The notes beneath the pieces were generated by a model. The model searched no databases, had not been told where the DNA came from, and saw nothing but the letters and a program-made list of their open reading frames with translations. Positions 10,205-21,400 of a DNA stretch of 50,837 nt are shown one piece after another (position 1 is the stretch's first letter; the number at the start of each line of letters is the position of its first letter). The position numbers and the translations under genes were made by a program. The DNA lies in contig JAJJLU010000413.1 in NCBI GenBank assembly GCA_023807065.1, positions 1 through 50,837 of the forward strand, given 5' to 3'. This DNA is from Isotricha intestinalis. Its lineage: Eukaryota > Ciliophora > Litostomatea > Vestibuliferida > Isotrichidae.

Positions 10205-11932
10205 TTAGTTTTTATTTTTAACTTTTAAAATAAAATGTTTCTTTTTATTATTATTCTTAATAAAATTAATTCCAATTTTAATTTTTTTTTCATCAACAAT
10301 TTCATTAATTTTCTTTTTATAAAAATCAGTATATTTTCCAACTTGTCTTACTTTTTTATTTCTACTATTTTTTGAATAACTTCGATTGCTTTTTTTTTCT
10401 AAAGAACTTGTCTTTAAAATACAATAATCACTTGGTTGAAAATCAATTTTTCTTTCTTTATTAACATCAAAACTTTTTAAACTTCTAACATGTTTTTCTT
10501 TATTATTTTCATTGAATTTTTTTTTTTTCGCAAACTTAATTAAATTTCTATTTCCCATTATATTCGGACTTGGAGGTAATAATTTTAATAAATTTTCATT
10601 AATTTTATCTTTATTTTCTTTTTTTGGAATCTTATTTAAAGTTTCTTCAAAAAAATTCATTTTTTGTTTTGTAATTGTTTCTTCTTTTTTCATTTCTTTT
10701 TTATTTATATTAAATACACTTGATGATATATCAATAATATCTTTTGTTTCATTATGATTTTCTTCATTATTGTTTTGAATATTATTATCAATTTGAATCA
10801 CTTCTTCTTCTTTATTTGATGATGATATTGATAATTTTGTTTGTGATGATAATGTATTATTTAACATTGAACTTTTTTCTGGTGAATCATTATCTAATAT
10901 TGAATTTTCTGGATTTGATTCTATTTTAAAATCATTTAAATTTATTTCTGTTTCTTCATTTGGGTTTTTTTCTATATTAAATAAAGATTCTTCTACTTTT
11001 GTTTCATTTATATCTTTATCATTATTTTGATTTATTAATTTATCTGGAATTACTTTTTGATAATTATCTTCATTATTATTTTTATTATCATTTCTAATTA
11101 TTTTGCTATTATTAAGATTTATGTTTATTGTTTCTTTATTGATATCATTTTTTTCTTTTTCATCTTCAATATCATCAAAAATAAAATTAACTAAATCTTT
11201 AGAAGGATTAGTAACTAATTTTTTTTTAATAGTATTTTTTTTAATATTTGATAATTTAAGAGTATTTATTTGAGAAAAAGACATATTAATAAAATTATTA
11301 TCTCCAATACTATTAGAAGGATCATTGAAAAAATTATCATAATATAAAGAATTTTGAACTACAATATCACTTTTCTCATGATAATTATCATTAGAATGAT
11401 TAGAATAATTACTTCTTAATCCTAAAATTTTTTTTCTCCTATTTACAATATCCATTAATTCTCTAGCACTTAAACCATAATTTTTAATTGGTTTTTTTAT
11501 AATTTTCATTTTATTATTTTCATTTAAAGAAATTGAACAATAAATTTCATCATTATAATTATGATGTAAATTTAAACTTTTTGAATCTGCATTAGTTGTA
11601 AATCCAGTGTTATTTGAATTTAAATTTCTATTTGAAGAACTTGTATGATTATTAATTGGAATTATATCTTTTGATTTTCTTATTGTATTTTGTAAACTTG
11701 GTTCAATTATTTCAAATTCTTCTTCAAAGTCAAATTTAGTTTTTTTTGAAAAATTTAAATTTGAATTATTGAAAACATTTGAAATTGAATTAAAATTTGT
11801 TAAATATGGTTTCATTAGTTTAACTGGATTTTGATTGTTTCTTTTATTAGAAGAAACAATTTTTTTCCTTTTTTTAGAATTTTGAATATGACTTATTGCT
11901 GATAAAGAATATTGGTAATTCATTTTCTTCAT
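10205..11932 (-). CDS. Unrecognised, largely disordered 575-residue protein
   Basis: The frame is uninterrupted from ATG at 11932 to TAA at 10205 and has the codon use of its neighbours (CAA for Gln, TTA and TTT dominant). The composition is Asn/Ser/Lys/Glu-rich and low in hydrophobic residues, with no signal peptide, membrane segment or domain I recognise. Somewhat more ordered stretches are at about 150-170 (YGLSARELMDIVNRRKKILG) and the basic C-terminal 60 residues (VGKYTDFYKKKINEIVDEKK), which may be a short helix. It faces the repeat protein at 12195 across a 262-nt divergent spacer, so the two may share a promoter region. No function is proposed. Confidence 0.7.
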   Translation of the reverse strand: MKKMNYQYSLSAISHIQNSKKRKKIVSSNKRNNQNPVKLMKPYLTNFNSISNVFNNSNLNFSKKTKFDFEEEFEIIEPSLQNTIRKSKDIIPINNHTSSSNRNLNSNNTGFTTNADSKSLNLHHNYNDEIYCSISLNENNKMKIIKKPIKNYGLSARELMDIVNRRKKILGLRSNYSNHSNDNYHEKSDIVVQNSLYYDNFFNDPSNSIGDNNFINMSFSQINTLKLSNIKKNTIKKKLVTNPSKDLVNFIFDDIEDEKEKNDINKETININLNNSKIIRNDNKNNNEDNYQKVIPDKLINQNNDKDINETKVEESLFNIEKNPNEETEINLNDFKIESNPENSILDNDSPEKSSMLNNTLSSQTKLSISSSNKEEEVIQIDNNIQNNNEENHNETKDIIDISSSVFNINKKEMKKEETITKQKMNFFEETLNKIPKKENKDKINENLLKLLPPSPNIMGNRNLIKFAKKKKFNENNKEKHVRSLKSFDVNKERKIDFQPSDYCILKTSSLEKKSNRSYSKNSRNKKVRQVGKYTDFYKKKINEIVDEKKIKIGINFIKNNNKKKHFILKVKNKN

Positions 11933-12194
11933 GAATTTAATTTTTATTTTAAATTTTTTTAATTTTTTTTTGAATTTTGAATTTTTTTACAAATTAACAT
12001 ATATTTATGATGATTGTAATCTCTGATAAAAATAGTTTGTTTAAAAATATATTTATTGTATAATAAATATATGATAATTTATATTTTGATAAAAATATAA
12101 ATACAAATTCAATTTAAAACCTTTTTTTTTGTATGAAAAAAAAATAATTTGAATAAAATTATTATTTGAACTTTAATTATTTTAAATGAAATAA

Positions 12195-13928
12195 ATGTCA
12201 GAAGAGGAAAAAAGAAATAATAATGAAGAAAAAAAAGAAGATGAAGAAGAAGAAAAAAAAGAAGATAATAGTGAAGAAGTAAAAGTAGATAATAATGAAG
12301 AAAAGAAAAAAGATGATGAAGAAGAAAAAAAAGTAGATAATAATGAAGAAAAAAATGTAGTTGATGAAGAAGAAAAAAAAGAAGATAATAATGAAGAAAA
12401 AAAATTAGATGATGAAGAAGAAAAAAAAGAAGATAATAATGAAGAAAAAAAAGTAGATAATAATGAAGAAAAAAAAGTAGATAATAATGAAGAAAAAAAA
12501 GTAGAAGATGAAGAAGAAAAAAAAGAAGATAATAATGAAGAAAAAAAAGTAGTTGATGAGGAAATGAAAAAAGAAGATAATGATAAAGAAAAGAAAAAAG
12601 ATGATGAAGAAGAAAAAAAAGAAGATAATAATGAAGAAAAAAAAGTAGAAGATGAAGAAGGAAAAAAAGAAGATAATGATGAAGAAAAGAAAAAAGATGA
12701 TGAAGAAGAAAAAAAAGAAGATAATAATGAAGAAAAAAAAGAAGAAGATGAAGAAGAAAAAAAAGAAGATAATAATGAAGAAAAAAAAGTAGAAGATGAA
12801 GAAGAAAAAAAAGAAGATAATAATGAAGAAAAAAAAGAAAACAAAGAAACAAACAATCAAATAAAATTTGATATAAATAAATTAATATTGTCAAATGAAA
12901 TAAAATTTGAATTTGAAAAAAAGAAAAAACAAAAAAAAGAAAAAAGCAAAAAAAACAATTTAAATATTAAACCAAACAATAATAAAAATAAAAATGTTAT
13001 TAAAAACAATAAATCAATAAATAATAATTCAAACAAAACAATAAAAAATACTTCATCGATTATAGAAGAAATAAATAATGCAATGAATATTTTATCAAAA
13101 GAAATTGATTCAAGTGTTTCATTCAGAGAAATAAAAAGAGAAAATAATCTGATGAATGAAATAAAAGATTTAATTCATTCAGCAAAAAAATTAAATGAAA
13201 TGAAAGAAAGTTTAAAATCTAATGAGTTAATTAATTCATCTAAAAAAGATAATAAAAATAGAGAAGAAGTTATAAATAATGATAATAATTTATTGAAAAA
13301 TTCTTTAAGAAAAAATTATCAAAATATAAAATGTAAATCAATGAGTTTAAATTATAAAAATGAATCATTTCAAAATAATTTAAATCAACCTTTGGGTCAA
13401 TATTTTATTTTAAAAAAAAAAGATGATAATAATGACAACTTATATCGTTATAATTCAAATAATATAAAAGAAAGAAATAATTATAATATTTTAAATACAA
13501 ATAATCAATTTAACAATATAAATAAAAACTATGGTAATGTATATTCAAATCGTGACTTATATAATAAATTTCAAAATTTAAATTCTAATCATGAATTTTA
13601 TAATTTTAATTATGACAGTAATGTAAATAATAGAAGTGATTTTTTTAATCATTCTAATAATTATAATTATTTAAATTCTGGTCATTCAAATGATAAAAAT
13701 TTGTTTTATAGATTTCGCTCAAATAAATATGTAAATAATAATAATATTAATAATTATATAAATAAAGGAAATAATTCTGAAATATCTCAAAAAATTTATG
13801 GTAGTTCATTGGATAATTTGAAAGTAAAAATAAGAACAAGAAAAATGGATGAGTTATATAATGTAAGCAAGTTGAGTAAAAAAATAAAAATTTATAAACA
13901 ACCGTCAAAAATGAATGATAAGATTTAA
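12195..13928 (+). CDS. Glu/Lys/Asp repeat protein with Asn-rich C-terminus (577 residues)
   Basis: Residues about 5-215 are irregular tandem repeats of 8-residue units such as EEKKEDNN, EEKKVDNN and EEKKVEDE, encoded by a 24-nt minisatellite-like purine-rich unit. The rest is a Lys-rich linker (about 240-290), a possible short helical region at about 290-345 (IEEINNAMNILSKEID, EIKDLIHSAKKLNEMKE), and a long Asn/Tyr-rich tail ending in a basic segment. There is no recognised domain, signal peptide or membrane segment. The repeat would form an extended charged helix or stay disordered. The coding strand lacks C over the whole repeat, which opens long artefactual frames on the opposite strand. 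Repeat number probably varies between strains and may be misassembled. Function unknown. Confidence 0.75.
   Translation: MSEEEKRNNNEEKKEDEEEEKKEDNSEEVKVDNNEEKKKDDEEEKKVDNNEEKNVVDEEEKKEDNNEEKKLDDEEEKKEDNNEEKKVDNNEEKKVDNNEEKKVEDEEEKKEDNNEEKKVVDEEMKKEDNDKEKKKDDEEEKKEDNNEEKKVEDEEGKKEDNDEEKKKDDEEEKKEDNNEEKKEEDEEEKKEDNNEEKKVEDEEEKKEDNNEEKKENKETNNQIKFDINKLILSNEIKFEFEKKKKQKKEKSKKNNLNIKPNNNKNKNVIKNNKSINNNSNKTIKNTSSIIEEINNAMNILSKEIDSSVSFREIKRENNLMNEIKDLIHSAKKLNEMKESLKSNELINSSKKDNKNREEVINNDNNLLKNSLRKNYQNIKCKSMSLNYKNESFQNNLNQPLGQYFILKKKDDNNDNLYRYNSNNIKERNNYNILNTNNQFNNINKNYGNVYSNRDLYNKFQNLNSNHEFYNFNYDSNVNNRSDFFNHSNNYNYLNSGHSNDKNLFYRFRSNKYVNNNNINNYINKGNNSEISQKIYGSSLDNLKVKIRTRKMDELYNVSKLSKKIKIYKQPSKMNDKI
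12200..12841 (+). repeat. 24-nt minisatellite-like coding repeat, cytosine-free on the plus strand
   Basis: Diverged copies of a unit close to GAAGAAAAAAAAGAAGATAA plus TAAT repeat in frame through the Glu/Lys/Asp domain. No C occurs on the plus strand between 12199 and 12842. The units differ mainly by GTA or GAA and GAT or AAT codon swaps, so the array evolves as whole codons inside the gene. Confidence 0.85.
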
Positions 13929-14594
13929 TTTTGTATTTATTCTTTGGATTAATTGTTAAATAATATATTCAAATAAATTTAAAAATTTATTTTATTTTTT
14001 ATATTTTAATTATTTAAAAAAGTCTTTACCCTTAGATACTTTTATCTTGTCTTAACCAAAAAAAAAATTAAAATAAACTTTTTAAAAAATATAGAAAAAA
14101 TAAAAAAAATGGGTTTTTAATAGAATCATAATATATATTAAAAAAAATAAAAATTCAATTTTATTAAAACAATTTAAAAAAGATTTTTTATATAATAATA
14201 TGAACAAATATGATAAAATATTTTGGATAATTTATCGAAATTAAATCAATAAGAATTATTTCATTTCCTAATATAGTATTATTTTGTTTCTTTAAAAGGG
14301 CATAATGATAAAATAAAAAAATAATAATTGAAAATCAATTTTAGAAATAATAATTATTTTTGAAGCAAAAAATAAAAATATTTTTTGGAATTCAATCAAA
14401 TAATTATATTATGGATAATTGAATTATAAACTTTGTTACTATTCCATAAAAAATTTATCAATTCATATCATTTTATTTATAAATATTTATTTTAAAAGTA
14501 CAAAAAACAAACAAAATTTGAAAATAATTATTAATTTAAAAAATTATAACAAAAAATAATAAAATAAAATGTAAATAAAAATTAATTTATAATT
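13929..14594. other. Intergenic region, 666 nt, no gene seen
   Basis: This spacer contains the 3' flank of the repeat-protein gene and the promoter side of the CAMK-like kinase gene, both on the plus strand. All frames are broken by frequent stops. A short element gggcataatga near 14297 recurs in similar form (aggcataatat) near 25820, upstream of another gene. Two loose matches in AT-rich DNA are not enough to call a regulatory site. Confidence 0.5.
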
Positions 14595-16463
14595 ATGGAA
14601 ATTCAACCTAAGAGAAGTCGATTTAAAAAAATAACAGAAAAATATAAAACAGATAATGTTTTAGATATAATAGATATAGCAGATACTCTTTCAAAAAATC
14701 GTTCAATTCCAAAAGTTCCTTTAGATAAATTTATATATGAAAAAAATATAAAAGATCCCAGAGCAATGACATATCAAAGAGCTGATAGTATAAAAGTTTC
14801 TCAAATTTTAAAAAATAAAAATAATAAAGATATAAATTTTGATAAATTAAATAACAATAAATTTCATATAAATTTTAGTAATTTAAAACTTCAATTTCCT
14901 AATGGTTATTCAATTGCTTTTATTGAAGCATATTATCCAATTGAAATTATAGGTCAAGGTTCTTTTGGTGTAGTAATAAGTGCAATTGACTTAGAAAATA
15001 ATGAAAAATTAGCTGTTAAAATTGTAGATAAAACAGAAAATAATATTTTTGATCTTAAATTTTTAAACAATGAAGTAAATATATTAAAAAAATTATCCAA
15101 TCCACGAATATTAAATGTATATGAAGTTTTAGACACTCCAAAATATTTTTTTATATTTATGGAATTAATAGAAGGAGGTTCTTTAAAAGATTTAATTATA
15201 AGAAGATATAATAATAAAAAGCAAGATTATTTATTTAAAGATTCTGAATGTGCAATAATAATAAAAGGAATTTTAGAAGCAGTTGAATTTCTTCATCAAA
15301 ATAATATAATTCATAGAGATTTAAAACCAGAAAATATAATGTTTAAAAAGAGAGATGTTTTAGAATCAATAATATTATGTGATTTTGGTTTAGCTTATCA
15401 TTTAGATAATTATATTTTAGAAAAATTAATTCAAGGAATTTGTGGAACAACATTATATATGGCTCCTGAAATAATAGAAAAAAGAAAATATGATTGTTTA
15501 GTAGATTTATTTTCAATTGGAGTAATTTTATATGTTTTAGCTTCTGGAGGTAAACATCCAATTTATAGAAAAAAAATGACTCATGATGAATATATTAAAG
15601 AATTATATGCTTTAAAATCAAATAAAGAAAATTTTGATTTTCCATCATATATGCCTTTATTAGCTAGAAATTTATTTTTAAAATTATGTAAATTTGAACC
15701 TTTTTTTAGATATAGTACTTTTAAAGCTTTAAAACATCCTTGGATAACAAGAAGTGAAAAAGGAAAAATTCCTTTAACTCTTGTTGATGAATATGAAAAA
15801 ACAGATAAAATTAAACAATTCAAAGCTTTATTAACTATACCAATGTTATTTGAAACTTTTAAACATTTATATCATTTAAGAATTAAAAATAAAAAAGAAG
15901 ATAATGAATTAATATTAAATATACTTAATAATGTTCATAATAATAATAATGAACATAAGAAAGTTTCTTCTTCAAGAATGTCAGTTAAAAATGTCAATTT
16001 TGTATTTCAACCTAATAATCAAACTAAACAAAATTATGTTAATTATAAAAAAAACACTCCAAACTCAAATAAAACAAAAACTGAGAAAAAAAATCAAGAT
16101 TATGAAAATGAATCAAGTAATGAAACAAGTCATGTGTCTAATCCTTCTCAAAATAAGCCTAAAATATTTTTAAAAACACATTCTAATATTAATAGTGGTA
16201 TTAATCATAATAATGTTTTACAAAATTCAAACTCAAAAAGAAAACTTAATCAAAAAATTAAACAAAAAAGAAATAATACTCAATTAAGAGAATTTTCAAA
16301 TTATAAGACAAATCAAATTTCAAATGATAGAGAAAATTTTGATACTAAAGTTGCTATTACTCCTATTAATAAAAGTGTTGGAAAAATAAAAATTAATAAA
16401 GGAAGTGAACAAGTTAAATCTTCAAAAAAAATTAATTTTAAAACTCAGGATAATAATCATTAA
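14595..16463 (+). CDS. CAMK-like Ser/Thr protein kinase (622 residues)
   Basis: The kinase domain spans about residues 113-376. It has glycine loop GQGSFGVV (120-127), ATP Lys K142 (LAVKIV), helix-C Glu E160, HRD at 240-242 with DLKPENIMF, DFG at 263-265, and CGTTLYMAPE ending at 292. WITR closes the domain. The order and sequence (ECAIIIKGILEAVEFLH) fit the CAMK/CDPK-like group, but no calmodulin-binding or EF-hand segment is visible. The 110-residue N-terminal extension and 240-residue Asn/Lys/Ser-rich tail are low complexity. All catalytic residues are intact. A member of a ciliate-expanded kinase set; the cellular role cannot be told from sequence. Confidence 0.92.
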   Translation: MEIQPKRSRFKKITEKYKTDNVLDIIDIADTLSKNRSIPKVPLDKFIYEKNIKDPRAMTYQRADSIKVSQILKNKNNKDINFDKLNNNKFHINFSNLKLQFPNGYSIAFIEAYYPIEIIGQGSFGVVISAIDLENNEKLAVKIVDKTENNIFDLKFLNNEVNILKKLSNPRILNVYEVLDTPKYFFIFMELIEGGSLKDLIIRRYNNKKQDYLFKDSECAIIIKGILEAVEFLHQNNIIHRDLKPENIMFKKRDVLESIILCDFGLAYHLDNYILEKLIQGICGTTLYMAPEIIEKRKYDCLVDLFSIGVILYVLASGGKHPIYRKKMTHDEYIKELYALKSNKENFDFPSYMPLLARNLFLKLCKFEPFFRYSTFKALKHPWITRSEKGKIPLTLVDEYEKTDKIKQFKALLTIPMLFETFKHLYHLRIKNKKEDNELILNILNNVHNNNNEHKKVSSSRMSVKNVNFVFQPNNQTKQNYVNYKKNTPNSNKTKTEKKNQDYENESSNETSHVSNPSQNKPKIFLKTHSNINSGINHNNVLQNSNSKRKLNQKIKQKRNNTQLREFSNYKTNQISNDRENFDTKVAITPINKSVGKIKINKGSEQVKSSKKINFKTQDNNH

Positions 16464-16768
16464 ATTCTATAATTATTTGTAATGTTTTTTTATAGTTTCC
16501 ATCTTTATTATTTGTTTTTTTTAATTATTTGGATGTATTTTTTATAATTATTTAAATTATATATTAAAGATTTATTTCAACTTTATTAAATTAGAACTTA
16601 ATTTTAAAAAAATTAACTTTATAAAATTTAAAAAAACTACTTTTATTTAAATTAATTGTAACTTAATTCATTATTAAAAAATTAAATGCAGATTGAAGTT
16701 TTTTATTTTCTTTTTTATACTAAAAAATATTAATTTAAAAAGATTAATAATAAAAAAATATTATTTTT
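16464..16768. other. Convergent 3' intergenic spacer
   Basis: This 305-nt AT-rich segment lies between the stop codons of two convergent kinase genes. It presumably holds both polyadenylation regions. No open frame or structured RNA is visible. Confidence 0.5.
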
Positions 16769-18193
16769 TTATACATTTTTCATCTTATCTCTTGGTGCTA
16801 CTCTAAATATTTGATATGAACTTCTATTAATACCAGTAGATTTCTTTGTATTTTTTTTGTTGAAAATATTATTTTTTTTATTATTCATATTTTTAATGAA
16901 ATTTGTATTACTGTTGCTTTGAGAAATCATTGGTAAATCATTTGAAAAAGGATTATATTCTTTTTTTATTTTTATTTCGCTTTTCATAAGGTTATTTTTA
17001 AATAATACTTTTGTTGTTAATTTATTATATAATCTCCTGTTTCTCACTGTAGAAAATAAAATGTTTTCATTTTTAGAAAAATCTGAAATATCACAAGAAG
17101 TATTTTTTGATTTATTTTGAACTTTTACAGGGGTTAAAAATTTACTTGAATTAGCTTTATAACAATTTATTATACTTCTCTCTTTTTTTATTTTATTATA
17201 ACAAATATAATCAAAATTTTCAATAAATCCAGAATCATCATTATTTACATTTGATGCATTTAAATTATTATAATCATTTATTTCTTTAAAAGAAGATAAT
17301 TTGATATATTCTTTATGATTATATTTTGGTTTAAAAGGAGAAATCATTTCCTTTTTCTTTAAATTTTCAAATTTAAAACTTTTAAAAAAACTATGATATT
17401 TTAAATCATAAATACCTTCATCATGACCTAATCTAGCATTAGGGTTTTTTTCTAATAATCCTGCAAGAAAATCATATAAATCTAAAGAAAAATTTTTTCC
17501 TTTTATTTTCTCTTTTAAAACTTCATTTTGAATATTTATATTATAATAATCATTAAATATTATTTCATATAAAACAACACCGAGACTATAAAAATCAGAT
17601 AAATAATTATAATTTCCTTCAGGTGCAATATAACGTTTTGTTCCTATTTTTTTATTAATATTATTTTCATTAGGATTTTCTTTAATTGAAATTCCAAAAT
17701 CACATAAATAAACATATCCTCTATCATCAAATAAAAGGTTTTCAGGTTTTATATCTCTATGAATAACTTTTTTAGAATGAATATATTCTAAAGATAATAT
17801 TATACATCCTAATATAAATTTTATTTGATTTTCTGTAAATTTGATTCCTTTTATTAAATAATATCTTAAATCTCCTCCACAAAAATAATCAAAAACAAAA
17901 TATATGTTTAAACTATCTTGAAATGTACAATATAAATTTGATATAAATAGAAAATATAAATCTTTCATTATATTTCTTTCTGTTATAATTAAATTTAAAA
18001 GTTTTTCACTGTTCATTAATTTTTTTTTTGAAATTTGTTTAATTGCAACTAAATGGGATAAATATTTGCATTTAGCTTTCCAAACCACAGAAAAACCTCC
18101 TGAACCTAAAACTGAGACTTTTTGGAAAAAATCTAATGAAACTTTTTCTGAGCCTATAGAATTTAATAAAGATTGGATTTTTAAAGTTCCCAT
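16769..18193 (-). CDS. AGC-like (possibly STK32/YANK-like) Ser/Thr protein kinase (474 residues)
   Basis: The kinase domain covers about residues 23-285: glycine loop GSGGFSVV (30-37), ATP Lys K52 (VAIKQI), helix-C Glu E72, HRD at 145-147 with DIKPENLLF, DFG at 165-167 and IGTKRYIAPE ending at 192. The linker after the HRD (DDRGYVYLCDFGIS) and the short, insert-free activation loop are AGC-type and closest in feel to STK32/YANK kinases, but this subgroup call is tentative. The activation loop has no obvious phosphorylatable TFCGT motif and no clear hydrophobic motif closes the tail. The C-terminal 170 residues are disordered. All catalytic residues are present. The protein starts Met-Gly but lacks a Ser at position 6, so N-myristoylation is doubtful. 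Confidence 0.9.
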   Translation of the reverse strand: MGTLKIQSLLNSIGSEKVSLDFFQKVSVLGSGGFSVVWKAKCKYLSHLVAIKQISKKKLMNSEKLLNLIITERNIMKDLYFLFISNLYCTFQDSLNIYFVFDYFCGGDLRYYLIKGIKFTENQIKFILGCIILSLEYIHSKKVIHRDIKPENLLFDDRGYVYLCDFGISIKENPNENNINKKIGTKRYIAPEGNYNYLSDFYSLGVVLYEIIFNDYYNINIQNEVLKEKIKGKNFSLDLYDFLAGLLEKNPNARLGHDEGIYDLKYHSFFKSFKFENLKKKEMISPFKPKYNHKEYIKLSSFKEINDYNNLNASNVNNDDSGFIENFDYICYNKIKKERSIINCYKANSSKFLTPVKVQNKSKNTSCDISDFSKNENILFSTVRNRRLYNKLTTKVLFKNNLMKSEIKIKKEYNPFSNDLPMISQSNSNTNFIKNMNNKKNNIFNKKNTKKSTGINRSSYQIFRVAPRDKMKNV

Positions 18194-18426
18194 TTAGTTA
18201 TTTTATTGTTTTTCAAATTAATATTAAATAATTGATTATACTTATGTATAGTTAAATTGATGTTTTTTAAATTGTAAAAATATTATATTTTATAAATAGG
18301 TGTTTTTCTTTTTATATTAGAATATTAATTTTTGTATTTTATATTTAAATCTTTTTTTAAATCAAAGAAAATATAAAATTAAATTGTAAATAAATAATAA
18401 AAAAATATATATTATATTCTTATTTT

Positions 18427-21400
18427 TTATTTATAAGCTTTTCCTTTATAATTATTAGAGTTTTGAGGATAATTTTTAGAACCTCCTAATTCATTAGAAT
18501 AATTTTTAGCAATATATCCATAATATTCTTTACTAGGAAAATTATTAATAGCATTATTATTATTCCTATTATTATTATAATTATTATTAATCATTTGATT
18601 ATTATTATTGCTTTTAATTGAATTACCTTGATTTTTATTTCCATTCAAATAAACTCTTTTCCTAGATTCAGAAGTACTTGGTTTTCCACTATTACTATTA
18701 TTATTAGAATTATTATAATTCATATTATTATTACAACTAAGGTTATTTTGTTTAATTTGAGGAAGATTAACAATTTTTTTAGGAGAAAACATATTTTTGA
18801 TAATATTAGGATTAATATTATAATTAGGAGTTACTAAACCAATTTGAACATAATTTACTCTTTTTAAACCTTTATCTTGCATTCTTTGAAAATTATAATA
18901 ATTATTACCCATTTTATTATTATATGGAAAAAACTCATTGGGATAAAAATTATTATATATTTCATCATCTGGATAATCTTCTCCCATTTGCATATCCATC
19001 ATTATCATTTCTCTTTCTTCATTTGTTATTTCTCCTCCATCCAATTTAATTAAATTTGGAAATAATTTTATCATATTATTTCTATAATTTATATTTTTTG
19101 TAACTGGATTATTTAATATTGAAAAGTCTTTTAAATGTTCTAATAAATTTAATCTTTCTAAAGATGAAATATCTTGTATTTTATTGTTTTCAAAAGATAA
19201 AGTTTGAATTGCTAAAAATTTCGTAAATGGATTTATATTTTTTAAATAGTTGTTATCACATAAAAAAATTTGTAAAGAAGGTAAAATCCCAATATTTGCT
19301 TTTTCAATATTTCTAATTTTATTAAACGAAACATCTAAAAATGTTAAAGAATTCATTTTATTTATTGATTCTATTTTAGAAATTGAATTTTCTCTTAAAA
19401 CTAAAATTTTTAAATTTTGAAAAAATTGAATACCATTTAAATTTACTAATTGATTGCTTGACATTTCTAAAGATTCTAAATTAATTAAACCAAAAATTCC
19501 TTTTCCATTTATAATTTTTTCTTTTTTTGGTAAAATATCAGAAAATAAATTAAAGTTTAAATTTAATTCAATTAAACTTGGAAGATAACCAAAAATATTA
19601 AAAGATTTAAAAATATTTCTTGATAAATTTAATTTGGATAATTTAGGATAAACATCATTACAAAATAAACCAATTTCATCTTTTAATTTTAAAGAAGACA
19701 AATCTAATTCAATTAAATTTTTAGAATTAAAACCAATACCTAATCTTTTTTCTAATAATTCAGGAGTTAATTTTCCAGTGAAATATTCTTTAGCTTTTAA
19801 TCTTTCAGAAGCATCAACATTAATTCTATTAAAATTTTTTAATTTTAAACAATAATATATCATTGTTATTCTTATATCACGATTAATTCTACAAACTTCA
19901 TTTCCTGAAATATCTAAAATTTCCAAATTTTTTAAATTTCCTAATTGTTTACATTCTTTAAAATTATTTAAAAAATTACCAGCACTATAAAATTGAATTA
20001 ATTTTTGCAATTGAATTATTTGAGATATACTTTGAATTGAATTATTTTCTATATTTAACCATTCTAAATTCGGTGCTTGAGTTATTCCAATTAAATTTGA
20101 TAATTTATTATTACTTATATCTAGTTTTTTTAAGTTTTTTGGTAAATTTTCAATTCTTTGTATTTTGTTGTTTTGAATATATAATTCAATTAAATTTGAA
20201 AATTGTTGTAAATTTGTTATTTTTGGAATTTTATTTAAATTTATATATAAAACTTGAGTATCAACTTTTCCTTCAATTATTGGAATCAAAGTTAGTTTTC
20301 TTTTAGATAAAATTATTGTTTTATAATTACTTTCTTTATGTATTTTTTCTTTAAAATAAAGATTATTTGAAAATGATTGATATTTATCACTAAAACAATA
20401 ACAATCATAAATATAATCAAAGTTTTTATTTTCACTATTAATTTTATTTACTGAATTTACTGAAATTGTTGAAAGTTGAGAATCATTTTTTTTTGCAAAT
20501 TCTTCATATAATTCATTCATTTTTTGTTTTATTTCTTCATTGAATTCATCGTTTGAAGGATTTTCTAATAAACTTTGATAAAATTTATCAATGGGATTTG
20601 CATAGAAATTAAATATTAATAAATTATTACATGAATTTATTATATTTATTATATTTGAAAAATCAGTTATATTATTAAATGAAATATTAATTTCACATAT
20701 TTTATTTTCAAGTTCTTTTGGTTCATAAGTAATTTTTCTTAAATTATTATGAGATAAATTTATTCTTTTTAAATTTGGGAAATTTTCACATAATAAACCA
20801 ATATTAATTGAATCTATATTATTTTTTGATAATGATATTTCTTCTACTTTATTTCTAAATTGTTCAATTGATTCATTTGTTGAAGATTCTTCTTTTATTT
20901 TCTTTAATAAATCAATTAAATCATTATTTTTATATTTACAATTAAATAAATTTATTTCCTTTATTTCATTAAAATTTATTTTATGCTTTTCATTCATAAA
21001 AGAATTTTTAAAATTTTTAGGAAAAGTAAATTTTGAAATTTCATTTAATTTTTCATTTATTTTATTTACATCTTCAATAAATTCATTATAATTTTGATAT
21101 TTAAAACATTGGTTAAAATATTCCAAAATTGAATTTTTAGCAAAGAATAATAAATTATTATTTAATTCATTAAACTCACTAAATTTACTTAAACAATATT
21201 TGTTAATTAATTCTTTATTATAAAACTGTTGTGAGAATTTATTAGAAAATAATTCTTTGGAACAAGTATTAAGAATATTTTCATAATCTTCTAAAATATC
21301 AATTTTCTCATTAAAAGAAGAAATAATGCAATTTTCACTTTCAAAATCATCTTCATCTTTTTTTTTAATATATTCATATTCAATAACATATTCAGGTTCA

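Noticed and set aside
12109..12894. Long open frames on the minus strand (up to about 260 codons) made of Phe/Leu/Ser repeats
   Set aside because: They are the reverse complement of the cytosine-free Glu/Lys/Asp repeat. With no C on the plus strand, almost no stop codon can arise on the minus strand, and the translated composition is unlike a real protein.
14290..14310. gggcataatga, resembling aggcataatat near 25820, as a possible shared upstream element
   Set aside because: Two loose matches in very AT-rich DNA at different distances from their genes give no real support.
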